Source of the DNA: Ornithinimicrobium cerasi
GTDB taxonomy: Bacteria; Actinomycetota; Actinomycetes; Actinomycetales; Dermatophilaceae
DNA: 64,000 bases
Direction: 5' to 3'
NCBI RefSeq assembly: GCF_003702705.1
Contig: NZ_QZMN01000015.1
Location: 45,986 to 109,985 of the forward strand
Shown: positions 46,161 to 54,858 of the stretch, in pieces
Position numbering within the stretch: position 1 is the first letter of the stretch
How the letters are laid out: each line of letters begins with the position of its first letter
Notes under the pieces: model-generated
Seen by the model: the letters and a program-made list of their open reading frames with translations, nothing else
Told to the model about the DNA's origin: nothing
Database searches by the model: none
Made by a program: the position numbers and the translations under genes

Positions 46161-47804
46161 ATGTCCCAAGCTCCCCCCACCCGTGACGAGGCGAACGCGG
46201 CCCTGCGCAGCCTGAGGCCCTCGGACGAGGACCACCTCGAGTTCGGCCAGCGCACACCGCTGTGGGTCCAGGTCGTCAAGTGGGGTCTCATCCTCCTGAC
46301 CCTCGTCGTCCTGGGGTATGTCGCCCAGCAGCTGATCGAGGCGGGGCACTGGCTGATGGTCAGCCTCACCGCCTTCGTCGGCATCTGCGTCCTGGCGGTC
46401 TACGCCACGCGCCGCGCCGTCCCGGCCAAGTACCTCCTGCCCGGCGTCGTGCTGATGCTCGCCCTGCAGATCTGGCCGCTCCTGTACACGGTGAGCATGT
46501 CCTTCACCAACTACGGCGCGGGGCACCTCTTCACCAAGGAGGAGTCGATCGCCTCGATCGAGGCCAACTCGGTCCGTGAGGTGGAGGGCTCCTTCCGCTA
46601 CGCGCTCAACCTCGCGGTGCCCGAGGGGGCCGATGTCGCCACCGGCGACATCGCCTACCTCCTGACGAACCCGGACGGTGAGTTCTTCGTCGGGACGCTC
46701 GACGGGCTGGAGCCCCTGGCGCCGGAGGGCGTCGAGGCCGGCCCCACCGGCCGCATCATCTCGGCCCCGGGATGGACCATCCTGACGCCCCAGGAGGTCA
46801 ACGCCCGGTCCGCGGACCTGGCCGACTTCGCGGTCCCGGTGCTCAACGACGCGGGGGAGGCGACCGGCGGGATCAAGCAGGTCGGCCTGTCCGAGGCGTT
46901 CGTCGGCCAGCCCACCCGGGTGCACGACCCGGAGACCGACACCATCACCGACCAGGTGACCGGGACCGTCTACACGCCCCAGGACGCCCAGTGGGTCCCC
47001 GAGGGCGGGGAGGGGGGAGCGCTGCCGCAGGGCTGGCGCGAGAACGTCGGTTTCGAGAACTACACCGACGCCTTCACCAACCCGACGCTGAGGGACGGCC
47101 TGACGAAGATCTTCATCTGGAACGTCTTCTTCGCCGCGTTCACCGTCGCGAGCACCTTCCTCCTGGGTATGGCGATCGCGTTGCTGATGAACGACGAGAG
47201 GCTCAGGGGGAAAGCGATCTACCGCTCGCTGCTGATCCTCCCCTACGCCCTGCCCGTCTACGTGACGGCCCTGGTGTGGGCCTCGATGTTCAACCAGGAG
47301 TTCGGCCTGATCAACAACATCTTCGGGATGAACATCAACTGGCTCGGCGACCCCAACTGGGCTCGAACAGCCGTGCTGCTCACCAACCTGTGGCTGGGCT
47401 TCCCCTACTGGTTCATCGTCTGCACGGGTGCCCTGCAGGCCATCCCCGGCGACGTGCGCGAGGCGGCGGCCATCGACGGGGCCGGCCCCATCCGCACCAT
47501 CCGCTCGGTGATCATGCCGCTGCTGCTCGTCGCGGTCGGGCCGCTGATGATCGCCTCGTTCGCGTTCAACTTCAACAACTTCGGTCTGATCTTCCTGCTC
47601 ACCGAGGGCGGTCCCTTCGTCGGCGGCCAGGCCCAGATCGGCTCCACCGACCTGCTCATCACGCTGGCCTACCGGCTGGCCCTGGGCGGGGTGACCCCGA
47701 ACTTCGGGTTCGCGTCCGCGATCTCCGTCATCATCTTCTTCCTGGTGGCCGTGATCAGCTACATCGGCTTCCGCCAGACCAAGGCCCTCGAGGACGTGAA
47801 CTGA
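46161..47804 (+). CDS. malF: Maltose ABC transporter permease MalF
   Basis: The 547-residue permease has N-terminal helices (VVKWGLILLTLVVLGYVAQQ and two more), a large extracellular loop (about 110-295) typical of MalF, and the core helices. The cytoplasmic ATPase-contact EAA loop reads EAAAIDGAGPIRTIRSVIMP near residue 434. The start at ATG 46161 is followed by a conserved hydrophilic tail. Just one base separates its stop from the malG ATG. Confidence 0.94.
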   Translation: MSQAPPTRDEANAALRSLRPSDEDHLEFGQRTPLWVQVVKWGLILLTLVVLGYVAQQLIEAGHWLMVSLTAFVGICVLAVYATRRAVPAKYLLPGVVLMLALQIWPLLYTVSMSFTNYGAGHLFTKEESIASIEANSVREVEGSFRYALNLAVPEGADVATGDIAYLLTNPDGEFFVGTLDGLEPLAPEGVEAGPTGRIISAPGWTILTPQEVNARSADLADFAVPVLNDAGEATGGIKQVGLSEAFVGQPTRVHDPETDTITDQVTGTVYTPQDAQWVPEGGEGGALPQGWRENVGFENYTDAFTNPTLRDGLTKIFIWNVFFAAFTVASTFLLGMAIALLMNDERLRGKAIYRSLLILPYALPVYVTALVWASMFNQEFGLINNIFGMNINWLGDPNWARTAVLLTNLWLGFPYWFIVCTGALQAIPGDVREAAAIDGAGPIRTIRSVIMPLLLVAVGPLMIASFAFNFNNFGLIFLLTEGGPFVGGQAQIGSTDLLITLAYRLALGGVTPNFGFASAISVIIFFLVAVISYIGFRQTKALEDVN

Positions 47805-47805
47805 C

Positions 47806-48777
47806 ATGACAATGCCCGGAAGCAACGACCCCACCCTCGGCGCGGTCGACGCCCACGGCTCCGACCGTGGCACGGACGGCGCCCTCGACACCAAGGCCTC
47901 CAAGGTCTACGAGGTGACCACGAAGTCACGCCGCGGGTCCTTCCGCGCCGTCTGGTGGCGGCACGCCCTGGCCCTGCTGGCCCTCGCGTTCGCGCTCTTC
48001 CCGATCATCTTCATCGTCTCCTCGGCCTTCAACAACGCGGGGACGCTGTCCACCTCCGGGCTGCTGCCGACGCGGCCCGGCCTGCGCAACTTCGACGCGC
48101 TGCTCAGCGACCCCGCGCGTCCGTACTGGACGTGGTACCGCAACTCGCTCATCATCTGCGTCGTCGCCACGGCCGGGACCCTCGTGCTCGGGGCCGCCGC
48201 GGCCTACGCGTTCTCGCGCCTGCGGTGGACCGGCCGGCGCTTCGGCCTGCTCTTCATCCTGCTCGTGCAGATGTTCCCGGCGGTCCTGGCCTTCGTCGCG
48301 CTCTACATCACCTTCGCCAACGTCGGCGTCGTCCTGCCGGGCATCGGCCTGAACACGATCTGGGGCCTGCTCCTCGTCTACCTGGGCGGGGCGATGGGCG
48401 GCAACATCTGGCTCTTCAAGGGCTACTTCGACACGATCCCCAAGGAGCTGGACGAGGCGGCCAAGCTCGACGGCGCCAGCCACGCCCGGGTCTTCTTCAC
48501 GATCATCCTGCCGCTGGTCCGCCCGATCCTGGCGACGGTCGCCATGCTGGCCTTCGTCGGCCTCTGGGGCGAGTTCCTGCTGGCCAGCGTGTTCCTGAGC
48601 AGCTCGGACAACCAGACCCTCGCGGTGGGCCTGTGGGCCACCCGCAACGCTGACCAGAACCGCTACTTCGGCCAGTTCGTCGCCGGTGCGCTGCTGGCCT
48701 CGTTGCCGGTCGTCATCACCTACCTCCTCCTGCAGAAGCAGCTGATCGGTGGCATGACCACGGGCTCCGTGAAGTGA
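47806..48777 (+). CDS. malG: Maltose ABC transporter permease MalG
   Basis: The 323-residue second permease subunit has a hydrophilic N-terminus of about 50 residues, six membrane helices (first: HALALLALAFALFPIIFIVS) and the EAA loop DEAAKLDGASHARVFFTIIL near residue 221. The C-terminal QKQLIGGMTTGSVK is typical of MalG. A second ATG at 47812 is possible. GTGA overlap with the GH13 gene. Confidence 0.94.
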   Translation: MTMPGSNDPTLGAVDAHGSDRGTDGALDTKASKVYEVTTKSRRGSFRAVWWRHALALLALAFALFPIIFIVSSAFNNAGTLSTSGLLPTRPGLRNFDALLSDPARPYWTWYRNSLIICVVATAGTLVLGAAAAYAFSRLRWTGRRFGLLFILLVQMFPAVLAFVALYITFANVGVVLPGIGLNTIWGLLLVYLGGAMGGNIWLFKGYFDTIPKELDEAAKLDGASHARVFFTIILPLVRPILATVAMLAFVGLWGEFLLASVFLSSSDNQTLAVGLWATRNADQNRYFGQFVAGALLASLPVVITYLLLQKQLIGGMTTGSVK

Positions 48778-50735
48778 TCGCGGCGGGCGAGCCCCATCAC
48801 GACGGGTCGCCGCTCCACGTCTCGCAGCAGGCCCCCACCCTGGGGTCGGTCGTCTCGGTCCGCGTGCGGGTCCCGCGCGCGGCCCGGGTGACCGGCGTCC
48901 ACGTGCGGACGACGCCGGACGGCGAGCAGTTCTTCTCCGACGCCCGGGTGGTGCACGAGGACGACACCGAGACGTGGTGGCAGGCGGAGATCACCTGCCA
49001 CAACCCGGTGACGAACTACCGGTTCCTGCTCGACGCCGCCGGCGACCACGAGGTCAGCGGCGAGGAGGACCCGATCAGGCGCCCTGCGGCATACCGGTGG
49101 CTCAACGGCGCCGGCCTGCACGCGCGGGACGTCCCCGACGCCGCCGACTTCCGGCTGGTCGCCCACCCGGCCCCGCCGGCGTGGGCGACCGGGGCGGTGG
49201 TCTACCAGGTCTTCCCCGACCGGTTCGCCCGGGACGCCGCCGCCGAGCCCGACGGCGACCCCGGCGGCCCGCGGACCGACCTCCCCGGCTGGGCCACCGC
49301 CGCAGCCTGGGACGACCCTCTCGACACCGGCAAGGACCGTGGGCCGGCCCAGGTCTACGGCGGCACCCTCGACGGCGTGCGCGAGCACCTGGATCACCTC
49401 GTCGAGCTCGGCGTGACCGTGCTCTACCTCACCCCCGTCTTCCCCGCCCGCTCCAACCACCGCTACGACGCGACCACCTTCGACCGCGTCGACCCGCTGC
49501 TCGGCGGGGACGAGGCGCTGGTCCGCCTCCAGGAGGCGGCGCACGAGCGCGGCCTCCTCGTCATGGGCGACATCACCACCAACCACACCGGCGACGAGCA
49601 CGAGTGGTTCCTGGCTGCCCAGGCCGACCCCCAGGGCCCGGCGGGGGACTGGTACGTCCGGGACCCCGACCACCCGGGCGACTGGGTCCGGTGGCTGGGC
49701 GTGGAGAGCCTGCCCAAGCTGGACCACGCCAACCCGGCGGTCCGTTCGGCCCTCACCGACGGGCCGGACTCGGTGGTCGAGCGCTGGCTCGGCCCCGGGC
49801 ACGGCCTTGACGCGTGGCGCGTGGACGTGGCCAACATGACCGGCCGCTACCGCGACGTCGACCTCGCGCACCAGGTGGCCCGGGAGACGAGGGCGGCGGT
49901 CGACCGCGCCACCGGCGGCACCGGGCTCGTCGTCGCCGAGCACACCCACGACCACAGCGCCGACGTGACCGGCGACGGCTGGCACGGCGTGATGAACTAC
50001 TCCGGCTTCACCCGGCCGGCCTGGACCTGGCTGCGGGCACCGGGCTTCGCGCCCAAGTTCCTGGGCAGCCCGTTGCGGGTGCCGCGGCTCGGGGCGGACC
50101 TCGTGGTCGAGACCATCCGCGAGTTCTCCGCGATCGTGCCGTGGCGTTCGCTCGTCCACAGCATGACGCTCGTGGGCTCGCACGACACCACCCGCGTGCG
50201 CACGCTCGTCGGCGACGACCCGGGGCAGGTGCGGGTCGCCGCCGCGCTGCTGCTGACCTCCCCGGGCATCCCGATGATCACCTACGGCGACGAGGTCGGC
50301 ATGCCCGGCGACTTCGGCGAGGACGGGCGCCGGCCGATGCCCTGGGCGGACCGGGGCGTCCCCGGCGGCCGGTGGGACGAGGACCTGCTCGACACCTACC
50401 GCGAGCTGATCCGCCTGCGCCGCGCCTCGCCCGCCCTCACGGCCGGCGGGATCCGCTGGCTGCACGCGCACGACGACGCGATGGTCTTCCTCCGCGAGCA
50501 CCCGGACGAGACGGTCCTCGTGCACGTCGCACGGGCCGCGCACGACGCCATACCGCTGGAGCTGGTGGACCTCCCCGGGGCTGCGGACGCGCGTCCCCTC
50601 GCCGGTGACGGGGTCCGCCTCGAGGGCGACCGGCTCCTCGTCCACGCCGAGGCAACGGGGTATGACGTGTGGAGCTGGCCGACCCGGGCGCCCGCCTGGG
50701 AGCCGGTCCCCGAGGACTACCGGGGCGGGTGGTGA
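48774..50735 (+). CDS. GH13 alpha-glucosidase/maltodextrin-degrading enzyme
   Basis: Cytoplasmic enzyme that probably cleaves imported maltodextrins. 653 residues: an N-terminal beta domain (1-120), the catalytic barrel (about 140-560) and a C-terminal beta domain. Seen: VVYQVFPDRFAR, MGDITTNHTGDEH, GLDAWRVDVANM (nucleophile Asp351), LVVAEHTHDH (acid/base Glu389) and VGSHDTTRV (Asp471). It resembles neopullulanase or maltodextrin glucosidase; the exact product is uncertain. GTG start overlaps the malG stop. Confidence 0.9.
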   Translation: MIAAGEPHHDGSPLHVSQQAPTLGSVVSVRVRVPRAARVTGVHVRTTPDGEQFFSDARVVHEDDTETWWQAEITCHNPVTNYRFLLDAAGDHEVSGEEDPIRRPAAYRWLNGAGLHARDVPDAADFRLVAHPAPPAWATGAVVYQVFPDRFARDAAAEPDGDPGGPRTDLPGWATAAAWDDPLDTGKDRGPAQVYGGTLDGVREHLDHLVELGVTVLYLTPVFPARSNHRYDATTFDRVDPLLGGDEALVRLQEAAHERGLLVMGDITTNHTGDEHEWFLAAQADPQGPAGDWYVRDPDHPGDWVRWLGVESLPKLDHANPAVRSALTDGPDSVVERWLGPGHGLDAWRVDVANMTGRYRDVDLAHQVARETRAAVDRATGGTGLVVAEHTHDHSADVTGDGWHGVMNYSGFTRPAWTWLRAPGFAPKFLGSPLRVPRLGADLVVETIREFSAIVPWRSLVHSMTLVGSHDTTRVRTLVGDDPGQVRVAAALLLTSPGIPMITYGDEVGMPGDFGEDGRRPMPWADRGVPGGRWDEDLLDTYRELIRLRRASPALTAGGIRWLHAHDDAMVFLREHPDETVLVHVARAAHDAIPLELVDLPGAADARPLAGDGVRLEGDRLLVHAEATGYDVWSWPTRAPAWEPVPEDYRGGW

Positions 50736-51784
50736 GGGTGGGAGTCGACGCACGCAGCACCTCCACCGGCGGCGGCACCCGGGGCCGGCTCGCGGACCTC
50801 GCCTCCTACGCCGGGGTGAGCGAGGCCACGGTCAGCCGGGTCCTCAACGACCGCTCCGGGGTGGCGGCGAGCACGCGCCAGGCCGTGCTCACCGCGCTGG
50901 ACGTCCTCGGCTACGAGCGGCCCAGCAAGCTCCAGCGCAGCAGCGCCGGGCTCATCGGCCTCGTCGTCCCCGAGCTGACCAACCCGGTCTTCCCGATGTT
51001 CGCCCAGATCGTCGAGACGCAGCTGGCGGCCGCGGGCTACACCCCGGTGCTGTGCACCCAGACGCCCGGCGGGGTCCACGAGGACGAGTACGTCCAGATG
51101 CTCCTGGCCCGGGGGGTCTCGGGCATCGTCTTCGTTAGCGGTTTCCACGCCGACACGCGCGCCAGCATCGACCGGTATGTCGAGCTGCGGCGCCGCGGGC
51201 TGCCGATCGCGCTCATCAACGGTTACCGCGAGGGGGTCGACGCGACCTTCATCTCGCACGACGACGTGGCGTCCATGAAGGTGGCGGTGAGCCACCTGCG
51301 CGAGCTCGGCCACACCCGGATCGGCTTCGCCACGGGACCGCCCCGCTACATCCCGGTGCAGCGGCGCATCGCCGGTTTCCGGGCGGCGATGCAGGGCGTG
51401 CCCGGGGTCGACGTCGACGAGATGATCTGCACCACGCTGTTCACGGTCGAGGGCGGCGCCGCGGCCGCGCTCCAGCTGATCGAGGCGGGCGCTACGGCGA
51501 TCGTCGCGGGCTCGGACGTGATGGCGCTCGGGGTCCTTCGGTCCGCGCGCCAGCTGGGGCTGCGGGTCCCGCACGACCTGTCGGTGATCGGTGGGGACGA
51601 CGTGCCGTTCATGGCCTTCGTGGACCCGCCGCTCACCACGGTGCGGATGGATGTCAACGGCATGGCCGAGGCCGCGGCGACGGCCGTCCTCGAGGAGATC
51701 GCGGGGGAGCCGGTCGAGCACCGGGAGTACCTCTTCGCCCCCGAGCTCATCCTGCGTCAGTCGACGGTCGCGCCCGCGGGCTGA
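50732..51784 (+). CDS. LacI-family regulator, probable maltose-locus repressor (MalR-like)
   Basis: 350 residues: helix-turn-helix RLADLASYAGVSEATVSRVL near residues 18-37, hinge LGYERPSKLQRSSAGLIGLV, then the sugar-binding domain (VVPELTNPVFPMFAQIVE, VVAGSD-type AIVAGSDVMALG, DLSVIGGDDVPF). GTG 50732 overlaps the GH13 stop. The conserved helix-turn-helix starts after an unusual 17-residue Gly/Thr-rich lead. It likely binds the palindrome at 44530-44545 and responds to maltodextrin. Confidence 0.9.
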   Translation: MRVGVDARSTSTGGGTRGRLADLASYAGVSEATVSRVLNDRSGVAASTRQAVLTALDVLGYERPSKLQRSSAGLIGLVVPELTNPVFPMFAQIVETQLAAAGYTPVLCTQTPGGVHEDEYVQMLLARGVSGIVFVSGFHADTRASIDRYVELRRRGLPIALINGYREGVDATFISHDDVASMKVAVSHLRELGHTRIGFATGPPRYIPVQRRIAGFRAAMQGVPGVDVDEMICTTLFTVEGGAAAALQLIEAGATAIVAGSDVMALGVLRSARQLGLRVPHDLSVIGGDDVPFMAFVDPPLTTVRMDVNGMAEAAATAVLEEIAGEPVEHREYLFAPELILRQSTVAPAG

Positions 51785-51793
51785 GGGGATCCG

Positions 51794-52393
51794 TCACGCG
51801 GCCCGCGGCCACTCCAGCCGGTACCAGGTCGGCGACGTCCGGCTCATCGGCCATCCCAGTCCGGCCGTGGTCGCGGGCTCGACATCCAGGACCCGCCAGC
51901 CGGCGAACGCCGTCGTCACGTCCTCCGGGGAGACGCCGCCGGCGAACCACAGGATGCGCACCGGCTGGAACTGCATCATCAGCAGCGTCGCGCCGGGTCG
52001 CGCGAGCCGGGTGATGCTGGCCGCCTCCCCGCGGCGTCCCTCCTCGGCCAGCCCCTGGAAGCACCCGACGTCGAGGAACAGGTCGAACGTCCCCAGGTCC
52101 GCGGGGAGGTCGGTCGCGTCGGCCACCCGGAAGGTGGCACCGTCCGGCCCACGTCGTCCCGCCTGCTCGACGGCCCTCGGCACGACGTCGACGCCGACGT
52201 AGTCCCACCCCTGCCGCACGAGCCCGGGCGCGTAGACGCCACGTCCGCAGCCCACGTCGAGGACACGGCCGGGAGGGGTCCCGTGCTCGTCGCTCTCGCG
52301 CCCGAGCCGCTCGTCGATGCCGCGCGCGGCGACCTGGGGGTAGCGCTCCCACGGTCGCAGGCCCAGCCGGTAGAACCACCGGTAGTCGACCAC
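51794..52393 (-). CDS. Class I SAM-dependent methyltransferase
   Basis: The 199-residue protein has VLDVGCGRGVYAPGLVRQGW (SAM motif I, near residue 45), YVGVDVVPRAVEQA (motif II), FRVADATDLP and DLFLDVGCFQGLAEEGR. It resembles small actinobacterial methyltransferases of unknown substrate. The GTG start at 52393 has an AGGAGG directly against it, which is too close for an ideal ribosome site, so the start is slightly uncertain. Convergent with the lacI gene. Confidence 0.82.
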   Translation of the reverse strand: MVDYRWFYRLGLRPWERYPQVAARGIDERLGRESDEHGTPPGRVLDVGCGRGVYAPGLVRQGWDYVGVDVVPRAVEQAGRRGPDGATFRVADATDLPADLGTFDLFLDVGCFQGLAEEGRRGEAASITRLARPGATLLMMQFQPVRILWFAGGVSPEDVTTAFAGWRVLDVEPATTAGLGWPMSRTSPTWYRLEWPRAA

Positions 52394-52494
52394 CTCCTCA
52401 TGGTCCTCCCGTCCTCCCTCCCCGTCCAGGCCTGTCGCGACCCTTGCGTGGTCACCCGTTCCGCGCCACTCGTCTCTTGCGGCGGTCGCGAGCC

Positions 52495-53286
52495 TCAGCC
52501 GGACGTCCGGCGTGCGCGCACCATGGCCCGGAACACCTCGACGAGGGCCGGCTCGTCCGCGACGCGGTGCTGAGCCGTCGTCGCGCCCGGGCCGACACGG
52601 ACGGTGAGCCGTCGGGCGGCGCGCTCGCGGTCCCGGTCGTCGGCCAGCGCCTCGAACCCCTGCTCGTCGGTGACGTCGTCGCCGGAGTAGAACACCGCGT
52701 CGACGCCCAGCTCCCGCGCCAGCGCCACGAGCGCCACGCCCTTGCCGACGTGCGCCACGGCGAGCTCGACGACCTCCTTGCCGGGGGTCACCGCCAGGTC
52801 GGTATGCCGTGCGCCGAGGGCGAGGGCCGCCTCCAGGGCGGCGGAGCTCGCCCCGGGGTCGAGCCCCCGGGTGTGGACGACCCGTCCGGCGGGCTTGTCC
52901 TCGATCCGCACGCCGGGGTGCTCGTCGACGAGCGCGGCGAGGTCGTCCTGGAGGCGCTGCAGCAGCGCCCGCTGCTCGTCGGAGAGGGCCAGCCCGTCGG
53001 GCCGCCGGGAGTCCTCGGCCCCGTGGCTGCCCAGGAGGAGGATCGGCTCCCGGGCCCCCGACAGCTGCCGCAGCGGCCCCACGGCCCGCCCGGAGACCAG
53101 GGCGACCGTGGTGCCCGGGAGCGCGGCGAGCGCGGTGAGTGCCGGCATACCTCCCTCGACCGGGCGTGAGTCCATCGGGTCGAGGACGAGGGGGGCGAGC
53201 GCCCCGTCGAAGTCGGTGGCGACGAGGACCGTCGGCAGGGCGGCGAAGGCCTCGACGGCGGCGCGCAGGTCGGGGTCGAGAGTCAT
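52495..53286 (-). CDS. otsB: Trehalose-6-phosphate phosphatase
   Basis: Dephosphorylates the OtsA product to trehalose. HAD-family, 263 residues. Seen: motif I ATDFDGALAPLVLDP near residue 26 (Ala where most have Thr or Val), VALVSGRAVGPL, LGSHGAEDS, GKEVVELAV with the Lys, and SGDDVTDEQGFEAL (motif IV). ATG overlaps the otsA stop (ATGA). Confidence 0.93.
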   Translation of the reverse strand: MTLDPDLRAAVEAFAALPTVLVATDFDGALAPLVLDPMDSRPVEGGMPALTALAALPGTTVALVSGRAVGPLRQLSGAREPILLLGSHGAEDSRRPDGLALSDEQRALLQRLQDDLAALVDEHPGVRIEDKPAGRVVHTRGLDPGASSAALEAALALGARHTDLAVTPGKEVVELAVAHVGKGVALVALARELGVDAVFYSGDDVTDEQGFEALADDRDRERAARRLTVRVGPGATTAQHRVADEPALVEVFRAMVRARRTSG

Positions 53287-54749
53287 GAGGAGACCTCCTT
53301 GCGGACGGCGGGCTTGCCGGGTGCCGCGTCGAGGGCGGTGAGGAAGGCCTCGGCCCAGGTCTGGACGTCGTGCCGGCGCACCCGGCGGCGCAGGGAGGCC
53401 ATCCGGCGCCGCTTGAGCGCCGGGTCGTCGCGGATCGCCCGCAGGATCGTCTCCTTCAGGCCGGCGATGTCGTGCGGGTTGCACAGGTAGGCCGAGCGCA
53501 TCTCCTCCGCGGCACCGGTGAACTCCGACAGGACCAGGGCGCCGCCGCCGTCGTGGCGGGCGGTGACGTACTCCTTGGCGACGAGGTTCATGCCGTCGCG
53601 CAGCGGCGTGACGAGCATGACGTCGGCCACCTTGAAGAGCGCCGCCATCTCCTCCCGGCCGTAGGACTGGTGCAGGTAGTGGACGGCCGTGTCGCCGAGG
53701 TGGGAGAAGTCGCCGTTGATGCGCCCGACGGTCGCCTCGATCTGCTCGCGCAGGGTGCGGTAGGCCTCGACGCGTTCGCGGCTGGGCGTGGCGACCTGGA
53801 CGAAGGTGACCTGCGGCGGGGCGATCTCGCCGTCGGCCAGCAGCTCCTCGATGGCGCGCAACCGGTGCCGGATGCCCTTGGTGTAGTCGAGCCGGTCGAC
53901 GCCGAGGAGCACCACCTCGGGGTTTCCGAGCGAGGCCCGGATCTCGGTCGCCCGGGCCCGCACGCCGGGGCTGTCGGCCAGCTTCCGGAAGCCCTCGGCG
54001 TCGATGGAGATGGGGACCGACCCTGCGCGGGCGACCCGCCGGCCGGCGCCGAGGCGACCGTCGTCGGCCCCCTGCCAGGTGACGACGTCGCCCTTGACGC
54101 TGGCGCCGAGGACCGAGCGGCACCCGCGCAGGAAGTTGCGGGCGTCGTCGGGGCGCTGGAAGCCCAGGAAGTCGGCGCCCAGGAGGCCGCGGAGCAGCAT
54201 GGCCCGCCAGGGCAGCTGGGCGAAGAGCTCGACCGGGGGGAAGGGGATGTGGTTGAACCAGCCGATGCGCAGGTCGGGCCGGCGGTCGCGCAGCATCGCC
54301 GGCACCAGCTGCAGCTGGTAGTCGTGCACCCAGACCGTCGCCCCCTCGGCGGCGACCTCGGCCACGGCCTCGGTGAACTTCTCGTTGACCCGGCGGTAGG
54401 CGTGCCACCAGGAGCGGTGGTAGGTCGGGGGGACGATGACGTCGTGGTAGAGCGGCCAGAGGGTGTCGTTGCTGAACCCCTCGTAGAAGTCGGTGACGTC
54501 CTCGGCGGTGAGCCCGACCGGGTGCAGCCGCAGCAGGCCGTCGTCGAAGGGGTCCGGGGCCTCACCGGGGAAGCCGGCCCACCCGACCCACGCCGCCTCC
54601 CGCTCGTGCATCACCGACTCCATCGCGGTCACGAGGCCTCCGGGGCTGGTCCGCCAGGTGACGGTGCCGTCCGGGCTGACGCTGCGGTCGACCGGCAGGC
54701 GGTTGGCGGCGATGACGAGGTCGAAGGTGCGGGCGGCGGATGAAACCAT
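53283..54749 (-). CDS. otsA: Alpha,alpha-trehalose-phosphate synthase (UDP-forming)
   Basis: GT20 enzyme making trehalose-6-phosphate from UDP-glucose and glucose-6-phosphate. The 488 residues match. Seen: LVIAANRLPVDRS (N-loop), VWVHDYQLQLVPAML, GWFNHIPFPPVELFAQLPWR, LLGVDRLDYTKGI (Arg and Lys binding the phosphates) and PLRDGMNLVAKEYVTAR. A -10 box (TAGGGT) lies upstream, with a leader and a weak GAGAGG site. Second trehalose route besides TreYZ. Confidence 0.96.
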   Translation of the reverse strand: MVSSAARTFDLVIAANRLPVDRSVSPDGTVTWRTSPGGLVTAMESVMHEREAAWVGWAGFPGEAPDPFDDGLLRLHPVGLTAEDVTDFYEGFSNDTLWPLYHDVIVPPTYHRSWWHAYRRVNEKFTEAVAEVAAEGATVWVHDYQLQLVPAMLRDRRPDLRIGWFNHIPFPPVELFAQLPWRAMLLRGLLGADFLGFQRPDDARNFLRGCRSVLGASVKGDVVTWQGADDGRLGAGRRVARAGSVPISIDAEGFRKLADSPGVRARATEIRASLGNPEVVLLGVDRLDYTKGIRHRLRAIEELLADGEIAPPQVTFVQVATPSRERVEAYRTLREQIEATVGRINGDFSHLGDTAVHYLHQSYGREEMAALFKVADVMLVTPLRDGMNLVAKEYVTARHDGGGALVLSEFTGAAEEMRSAYLCNPHDIAGLKETILRAIRDDPALKRRRMASLRRRVRRHDVQTWAEAFLTALDAAPGKPAVRKEVSS

Positions 54750-54782
54750 GCTGGCCTCTCGGTCGTTGATCCCTGGACGCCC

Positions 54783-54788
54783 ACCCTA
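54783..54788 (-). promoter_or_regulatory. -10 box of otsAB
   Basis: TAGGGT on the minus strand, 33 bases before the otsA ATG. Leadered transcript, divergent from the kinase gene. Confidence 0.5.
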
Positions 54789-54845
54789 GGGCCCGACACC
54801 GACGACCGCCCGGGCGACCTGCCCGCACCGCGCCAGGAGACGGCA

Positions 54846-54851
54846 TACCGT
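54846..54851 (+). promoter_or_regulatory. -10 box of the Ser/Thr kinase gene
   Basis: TACCGT, 7 bases before GTG 54859. It overlaps an earlier in-frame GTG at 54850, which is therefore rejected as a start. Confidence 0.6.
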
Positions 54852-54858
54852 GGAACCC

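Noticed and set aside
54850-54858. Kinase start at GTG 54850
   Set aside because: This GTG lies within the -10 box; the GTG at 54859 has the standard leaderless spacing.
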